Positions 13,401 to 22,400 of a DNA stretch of 22,817 nucleotides are shown here, one piece after another. Every line of letters starts with the position of its first letter. Position 1 is the stretch's first letter. This DNA comes from Phoronis pallida (Eukaryota > Phoronida > Phoronidae). The notes beneath the pieces were generated by a model. The model was not told the origin of the DNA. It made no database searches and saw only the letters and a program-made list of their open reading frames with translations. The translations under genes and the position numbers were made by a program. The stretch spans positions 1 to 22,817 of the forward strand of contig JAOXYC010066673.1 in NCBI GenBank assembly GCA_028565715.1. Direction: 5' to 3'.

Positions 13401-16400
13401 AGTAAAAAATATTGGAAGAAAGTTGGGTACAAGTCGAATAATATGGTCCCTCGTACAACTTCTGTTATTCAGTCAATAGAAACGCATTGACTGAATAACG
13501 CAAATAAACGAGGGACCAACTTATTCGACTTGTACCGAAAGTTGGTGGTTTAGCTGAAAAAATCAAGATAATTGTCACTTCTTTCCAAGGATATATTGTA
13601 TTAAAAAGTTTTATTAATATTTTGTATTTTAAAACGAACCATCCTGGTCATGCATCAGGACAAAACTTATAGCTGGGTACTAAATCATCTTCTTTTAAAA
13701 ATTGGATATTATAAAAAATTAAATATTATTCTTTTGAAAGCTTCTCGGTGTTTATAATGTCACACAAATAGAAGACGCAATACCATCTTTTGTATTTTGA
13801 ACTCAGAGACTACAATCATGCAGGTATGACAGAATCATAGTACAGGGTTGGGTGTGGTTTGTCCGATGTCGTTAGACCAATTACCACTAAATAGAACCAT
13901 TTGAATGATTTTTTTTTGAAATGAAAGAAAAAAATTCTCCAAAGCATTGAACATCACGGTATTACGCATGGTAAATTGAGTTACACTGGATTTGGAAATA
14001 TTAAGAACCAATCAAAAATAGTTGAATTTGAAAAGACAGAAAAAATCCGAACTGGACTGGGAATCGAACTCAGGTCTCCCGATTGCCGGTCGGTAGCTCT
14101 AACCAATAGTTTAGATATTTTGTCCGAATTTTTTTTTTAATTTCAAAATAAATGAGCATTGATTTTGAAAGTTTGATGGGATGAAGTCTTTTGAGAATAT
14201 TATAAGAACATATTAAATGTTTTAAAAAACATTAATAAATACGTAATAACATTCTCAAAGAAAAACAATAAAGGCATCAGACAAGGCTGAAAATATAAAT
14301 GATTGAAAGTCAGAGAGTCATTCCGTGTTACCTTGACTGGTTTATCATAAAATATCCGAACACCATGCTATGCCATGCAGAAATAGGTGACGTTTGAATC
14401 ATTTAGCATAAAACATGTGCGTTATTACATGCTACTCGGTAAAATAGTTGACAATAAAGAACTTGCAGTTCTACCATATTTTGGAATCAGCGATGGTTTT
14501 CTACACAATAAATTTTACTTCAAAACGATGTGACTCATGCTTAAATTACAGGAACTGCAAAAAATGTTCAAGTCGCATTGTTTTGAAGTCAATTTTCCAT
14601 GTAGAAAAGCCCCAGAAGAAAAGCATTGTGGAGACTACAACTCCCAGAATGCAAGATAATCAAATACGGTGGAAATGCAACTTCTCCCTCTTAGTGAATC
14701 ACAACATTACTGTAAAGCATTATCCATTCAAAGCACATAAAAGGCAAGATAGCATTGGTTGAGACAAATCACTAACAGACATTTAAATGTCAGAACAAAA
14801 TGCATAAAACCTGTTTTGATAAATACAGACTAGGTGAATCTTGTGATGTGTTGAAAATAAATGATGTGATTAAAAAATGTGAATTTTCCATGCTTCACTA
14901 ATTACCTTGCTGGGAAATTCTAAGACATGATCAGGAAATTTTGAATCAATGTGCACTGGGTTTCGACATTGAAAGGTGACAAAATCACAGGTTTTATATC
15001 TCCACTAGACACAAGCTCAAAACCACAATAAAAGCATTAGTTGATAAACAAGTCAGCAAATTATTTAATATTCAGTTGCATCTTGAAGTTAATCTTTTTG
15101 CATTAATGACGTTATTGCAGTTAGAGGTGTCATATGACATTATAGTTTTGACAGCCCATAAGTCTGTGGGTTTGGCAAAACAGAACCATGAAGTACAATG
15201 GACAACAAAATGTGGTTATCAATGAAAACAAATTTCTTGTTAGTCTTTAACAGCGTTTGTTTTAATTCCTTTAGTTGTTCTCCTTGACCTACCTGATCTA
15301 CGACAGCCCTGCCACGTGTGTGATACTGACTATCGCGCCCAATTTTCAACACATGTAGGGTATTCTGGACATGATATAACTGCTGGGACACCACGGACAG
15401 TAGACCTGTTGAACAAGGTTAGTACTGTAGTGTTATATGACCAAGGTAAATTGACATGACAAACAATTTTTAGTATAATGAACATTTTTATGACAATTTC
15501 TGGTAGTATCATCAACAAAAAATGTATACAAAAGTTAACCACGGACTGTTTACTAAAAAATATTTCCTGGCTCATAAGCAGCTGAACTGTTGGATGTAGG
15601 CCGACTGTCATTATAAGGGCAGGCACCCACTTGTAATATCTCCTTGCCAACAATTAATAAGGACGAAAGTGGAATTAAGCTCTGGTTTGGGGACATCCCT
15701 GGATGGGTTTGATATTTCTTCTCATGGTCCTTAGCTACATCTCCTTTTAGTCAAGTCAATGGTCTAGTTTAGATGGTAGTTATCAGAATCTTCATCATTG
15801 ACTTGAATTTAGTGACTCCTCTCAGGTCGACAATAGTGATAGGAGGGCAAACAGAGTGTTGCATGGCAAAAAATGAAGGAAAACATTATTTTTAAAAATC
15901 TGTTGCATCGCTAAAAGTGATTCTTGGGATTTGTGGAAGAATTATCATTTATCCCACAATTGTCTTCCATTAAGAAAATTAAAATGATGAGCAAAAGTCC
16001 CACCTTGTGACAATTGATCGGTTTCGTCAAGAAAGCCGAAACATCCCGACAGTAGCATCCCCCTTATACTCTGCAGCATCATCGGCAGTGACATCTCTTG
16101 GCTGCATTTAACAGTGAAACACTGCTGACCTAATGCCTGGAGAAATGAAACAATTAAATATTTTAACCACTGACAGATATCAAATGATTTCAATCCCCTT
16201 GAATAACACTTTGATGGTCCTGTTAAAGTCTACATTAGATGAAAGCTAGCTGATTTCCTTATATAGGCCTATCCCTTAAAATTACTTTTGCGTTTTCATA
16301 CAAAAAGAAACTTCCAAAGCCGTTTGAAATTTACTTGTCTTTTTACTTATACATCCCTTTTGTCGATTTTATAGAGTATTTTTGTCACCCGGTCAATTTC

Positions 16401-19400
16401 TTAAATTTACAAAACACTCGAAAATTTGCGTCCCGGTGACGCCGAAGTTAAGCCGGTGACCCCCGTTTTTTTCAAGTATTAAACCATAATTGTTACACCT
16501 TCCAAATTAAAAGGAAATTCTTGGGTAGGATCTAAATGGCGCGAGTGTCTTTAAAACCAGTAGGAAAGCTAGTATTGATCAAAACCTCTCATACCTTCAC
16601 CAAATCCATGGTTGTCTCAGTTTTCCCTGTACCCGATGGTCCGACCATGGTGCCACATTTAAACGTGCGTAATGATGTCATCAGGGTGATGTGGGCACGC
16701 TCAGTGAGTGGCGTGAACACCAGCCGTTCGGACGGACCGATATATTCGTGTTCATAAGGAAACGTTGAGCCAAGTTGACTGACATTACAGGGGCTGAAGT
16801 AGTTGGAAGTGATCACAGTTGTCTCTGTTCTGGGCACCATTTGCGGAGGCTCAATGCCATCTACAGATTAGAGTAGAAATTATTTAGTTTTTAAAAGATT
16901 CATTAGAAAGTAAAGTTGTAATTGCTAAAATATTTGAAACTGAATATCCAAGGTAAGCGAATGGAATCAATGTCTGACTGCTCAAGCCATATCCTATGAT
17001 TCTAAAAACTAATATATGAATTATATTTTTTAATACATAACTATTTGAACATATCTCCAAAAATACAATGAGATTGAATGGTTGCAAGACGAAATCAACA
17101 AATTATATGATGATTGTGTTTTTTTCGTCTGACATCATTTTCCCATTTTGTCATTGATATATTCAATTAACTAATTAGTATTAAAACCAAAACAAAACAT
17201 TTGAAATTCAGAAAAATTTCATCACTTTACAAGCCAATAAAAAGAAAAAATATTTGCATTCAAAATTTACAAGATATTTAATTATCATGACAAAGTAGTA
17301 ATTTAAAAGTAACAAACTTGGTATCTTTGCAGCAGGCCTGCTCCGTTTGACGGCAGGCTTCTCAGTAGTTGGTGCTTGCGGGATCTGTTGGTCAGGCTCA
17401 TCAACCAAAACTGTGCGAGCTCGCAGGATTGGACGAATATCCATGTGATACTTTAACACTTTTGACCAATCATAACAACTGTCGTTCACAGTGTTACAAT
17501 TTAGAAGTGCTACAACAGTGAACAAGACAAATATAAAATGCCAGGACAGTACCACCATCATCAATGTTTTACAGTACGATCTGATAAAGGAAGCAGCAAG
17601 AATTCCAAAACATTAAGAAATTACAATTATATCTTTAAACAAGGAGTTACCAAAAGGCAACACATCATAGATCAATTTGTAATATCATAATAACGTACAC
17701 TGAGTGATATCTCTCTGATAGACACACTGGCCAATCAGATTAGCCAACAGTATGTGCAGACGGCTGCGGAGACCCGACTGCTGATACTGTGCACAGTTGT
17801 CACGTAGTATACTATAGTAGTGGTCGATACGAGTGGACAGCTCAGACCTGGAACGACAAGGAAATATATGACACATGACAAATAACTTTTAAGGTATATT
17901 AAGACAGTTCTAGCCTGGACAAGGGAAGAAATTGCGGTACAAGTCGAATAATGAGGTACCTCGTTTATTGGCGTAATTCAGTGAATGTGTTTCCATGACT
18001 GAATAACAGAAGTTATAAGAGGGACCACATTATTCGACTTGTTGCGAGATTACCTACAAAGATATTCAAAAAAGTCTTTATTAATAAGTAATCTAACCTG
18101 GTTTTCTACCCTACCCAGTCTGAGAACCAGTTGCTGTGTAAAACACTAGGAAGCCACCACTGAATCACTCGATTCTGATAAGCTACTGATTTTGAAAGTT
18201 GCTTTTGTCATTATCATAATCAACATGTGTAACAGAGAGTGTAGCAATAGATATGACCTTTTTTGACTTAATTTTTCTATCACTGAAATCAGGGCAATGG
18301 CCGATCAAATAACTAATACAATCGCAAACCTCATTTTGTCCAATTGATTGATGTTCTGTTCCAAAAGAATTTTGGTCATTTCCCTTTCCCACAAGATGGC
18401 GTCCGCAACAATCACCGACTGAGATGGAAATCTCAACAACCAATGAGACGGTGTGCCCTTCACTTCTTCAACAGTGTCTTGCGATTGGGCTTTCATGTCT
18501 GACTCTGTTTTTGATAGATCTGACAACACTCTCTTGGCGTCAATGGAACCTGAAAAATGCCATATGATAAGATATTCTTTTCAGAAATTATGAGTTATTC
18601 TAATTTTAGTAACCAATTGTAGGCCATATTTGTGTTAAACATACCATTAAGAATGATTGCTATTTTTTGAATACAATCTCATAACTTAAAAACAAAATTT
18701 TGGTTTTAAAGATGATGTGTTGATGACATAAAATTTCAGCCAAATTCGGAAAAATTCATTGAGATTTGAAAATTAGGGTTTCAGTCATCCACTTTGGGAA
18801 AACATTGAATCGAATCTGGAAAATGTGTTATATGTGCTCTGTCCAACATAACATCAGCAGCCATTAGAAACTTGTTAGTGAACAGGTGAAACATAACATG
18901 TTCATAAAACCTTTCTAGTACTTGACATTATTAAGACCAATTTTAATAATTGGTCTTAATAATGTTAATTAATCAATTCTTATCCTGTCTGGCAACCATG
19001 TGATCACATCACTGAGTGACCCAATTCCCTCTTTGCAACCGATTCATATAAATAACTCTAATATTAAGACAAACATTTTTCATTGAGATGCAACACTTTC
19101 AGATGTACTAGTAGATTTTTAAACAAAATTAAAGGGGGCCATTTTGAAAATCTTACTATCATCCATCTTTGACTGAATGCATGAGTGTAGCTCAGCGGCC
19201 ATTGTGTTCTTCATGAGGTTCTCCAGTGTCGACAGCCACTGGGTGGCACTGGTGTTGGCAGCCACGTGTTTTGTTAGCGAAACAGTTTCACTGTGCTTAC
19301 CAACTAGTGCCGTAACTTCTAGTTTGTGGGCTGAAACATGTGAATTGGTTGTTAATAAATATTCTTAGGGAAAATGATAATCTCATAGGTTGGAGTTGAA

Positions 19401-22400
19401 TATTCTGTAAAGCAACTGTTTCTTTATTTTTACTGTAAACTTTGTTATTTTGGTAAATTCAAAATTTACAACATTTTCTGTCATGAAAATGTGACCATAT
19501 AAAAAGTCACTTTATTTGTAAACACATCATTGAATTAGCATTATTTACGTTTTCATGCAGCAGGTTGAATAAAGAATGAAAGCAAAATTATTCATGGCAT
19601 TCAGAAGATTTGTAGAAAACATGCAAAATTATATTTTTTAAATTAAAATTAAGGATATTCAAAATAAAAAGGCATTGCTTTGAAATCATCAATGATAATT
19701 GTCATGCATTGCTTTTAAAACACACAAAGAAAATATTATTTTACCGCTGATCACAAATTATCAACATAAAATGCTTGATTTTTATTTCAGACAGCAGACA
19801 GCATGCTCACACTAATATCTAAATGGATTCTGGCAGCTTAGGGTAATGCTTAATATACATGATCACACAAATAAACTATAACAGTATTGACCCCAACTTT
19901 TAACAGCTGAGGTAAATACCAGCATCTAATGCTAGGGGGCGCTGGGGTTGCATGTATGGGTGGCACCAATTATGCATGTATGGGTGGCACTTACTGTTCA
20001 AATCCAAGGCTGGAATGGTGGAAATTATTTTGACAACTTATTGTGAAAGTATAGCAGTGATAAAGTCTGTACTGCAATTTAATTGACTTCAATAATGCAT
20101 TAAATTTCAAACAACAGAAATTTTTGAAACACTCAAGGAATATTTTTCTATTCAAGGGCAGCAATTTTTTCACTTTTTTTTCATTGTATTACATTTCATG
20201 AGGGCAACTGCATGTTTGATCAAACATGTATTATCTCAATAGTGCATAATTCTTAAAGATATTGTCTCCTCGTTGGTGAGGATCTGGGGTCAAAATTCAA
20301 ATCAGCTAGCAATTTTGTGTATGAATCCTTTGATGAATATAATAAACTTGCATCTGAGTAAAAAAAATTTAAAAAAAATTGAAAGGGATGATTTGAGAGC
20401 TTTATCCTAAAAAAGTGTAACCCTGTCTTAAGACAAGGTTAGTATTCAATACAAAAAGCTCCCAAAAGCCCATTTACAAAGGTTCAGTTCTGCATAAAAT
20501 GTCAAATTTTTGACAATCTTTGAAATCTGTATATAATTCTATATAGGCATGACTTACCATTCAGTGTGAAGTCTAAAGGGGAATTCATTTCAGTGGCGTC
20601 TTGTGGTAGTGAGTACTTCAGTGACTGGATACCATGGAAACACTTCCTGACTGTTTGCTGCAGAGCTTTAGGATTACGCGAAATAGAGATTAGTGAGATG
20701 ACCTCCTCGTCTGATAGGAAGAACAATCGTGGAAACTCTGTACGAGTCTTGTTAAGCAGTTTCTTCAAATTATGAAGAATGTTTTCCTGAAAATATTGAA
20801 GAATGATATAAAAGTTATCCTAATCATTTATTACAGCTATAATTATTGTTCTCATAGTTTAAAAACGGGTATAAAAGAAAACAAAGACAGTCTTCAATGA
20901 AAAGTAATCTGACAAGTTTTACAACCTTCTAGGTGCATGCGCGGTCACAGGAATAATGAATGTTACTGCTAAAAATGATCTTTGGATAGACATTCAGTAG
21001 TATGACTTAGGCACCATCAATCTTTTTTTTTCCTGTGACCATGCACCTAGATCCGGGACCTAGATGTTGGTGAAACATGTCAGGACATTTTAATTTTAAG
21101 ACTGTCTTGATTTTCTTTTATTTGTAACAGCATCATTCTGTTAAACACAAAACTTCTATAGCAAAATTGTTGGTAAGCCACAGACTTGGTTATGTGGCAA
21201 TCAGGTACCAGTTAATTGTAATTCAAAGTATTCCATCCAATCTGCACTACAATCAACACTACAATTATTATCCTTCTAATTTACCTGTGTCTTTATGAGA
21301 TTATGGAACAGATTGCGTAGATTATCTCCTTGAAGAGGGCGGTAAGATTTATCTGAGCGTCGTTTCTGAAGAACTGACGTAACGCGGGCATCCTTAACCA
21401 CTGCCACCATTACCTCCTACAAAAGATTAATTTTGAAAAATATAGAAGGAATAGAGTTATAAAGGGTCCACAGCTGGGTAGGCCTTTTAATGCAATTGTG
21501 GACAGTAACAGCCTTGCCATATCCATATCCAATTGGTCTTGGATCCAAAGGCAAGGTTGCAAATCTTTTAAAAATATTTTTTCTCACCTTGAATTTTTCA
21601 TTGACATCTGTAAATGTCATACTGTCCTTAGCCATACTTCTATATATGTCAGCATCTTCAAATACTTTCAGCAGATACAACCACTAAAAGATACATCATA
21701 TTCAATATTAAGGACCATGAACATGGTTTTTGTATTTTTTACCACAGCATACAAACATGAAAACTTATGTATGTTTTTGCCTTCTAAAAATTAAGTATGT
21801 CTCATTCGTTTTGGAATAGCAATGACCCTCTTGAATTGGGTTTCAAATAAATATCCGACATAATTTAAATAAAAATGTTGCAAGTAACGAAAAGTTCAAT
21901 TGATAACAAAAACTACAAAGTCCATAATTGTTAACAGATCAACAATGACATACTGTTTTGAATATAATGGAATTTGCAGATTGTTTTTAATAGTTACAAG
22001 CTTATACCCATCAATTATTCACAAATTGACACAATTTTCAAAAATCCGCAGTTAGTTATTGTTCCACTAATTGATTAATTTCATTTAAACATGGTTTTGC
22101 CCGAACTTAAATTAACCTTAGTCTGACATGTGCTCCAGAGGTCTATAATCTCTTCGATCTGTCTGAGCGCATCTGTCCACGCCTCTGTCTCATTCCGTAA
22201 ATCAGCCAGATAGGGTGAGGATAACATAGATTTCAGGGTCAGCTGACTATCCTGTATAATAATAATAATATAATTATAATATAATTATTATATTCAGCCA
22301 GTTATACGTGACATCATACATATTATACATATAGTAAACATCATGGCATGGCATGGAGACTATCAAAAAGCTAGTGATAAATGCAACTTACCGGCCGGGG

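Noticed and set aside
13186-13479. Plus-strand frame starting MRGGGGM
   Set aside because: It begins in a G-run and ends within the palindromic MITE; composition and lack of domains indicate chance.
14050-14120. Functional tRNA-Ala gene
   Set aside because: A and B boxes and an anticodon-like arm are visible, but the acceptor stem does not pair and the T stem has a mismatch.
15330-15653. Minus-strand frame of 107 codons
   Set aside because: It overlaps exon 12 in another frame and otherwise lies in intron; the dynein frame explains this region.
18925-18965. Transcription terminator
   Set aside because: The hairpin lacks a following T run, and the DNA is eukaryotic intron.
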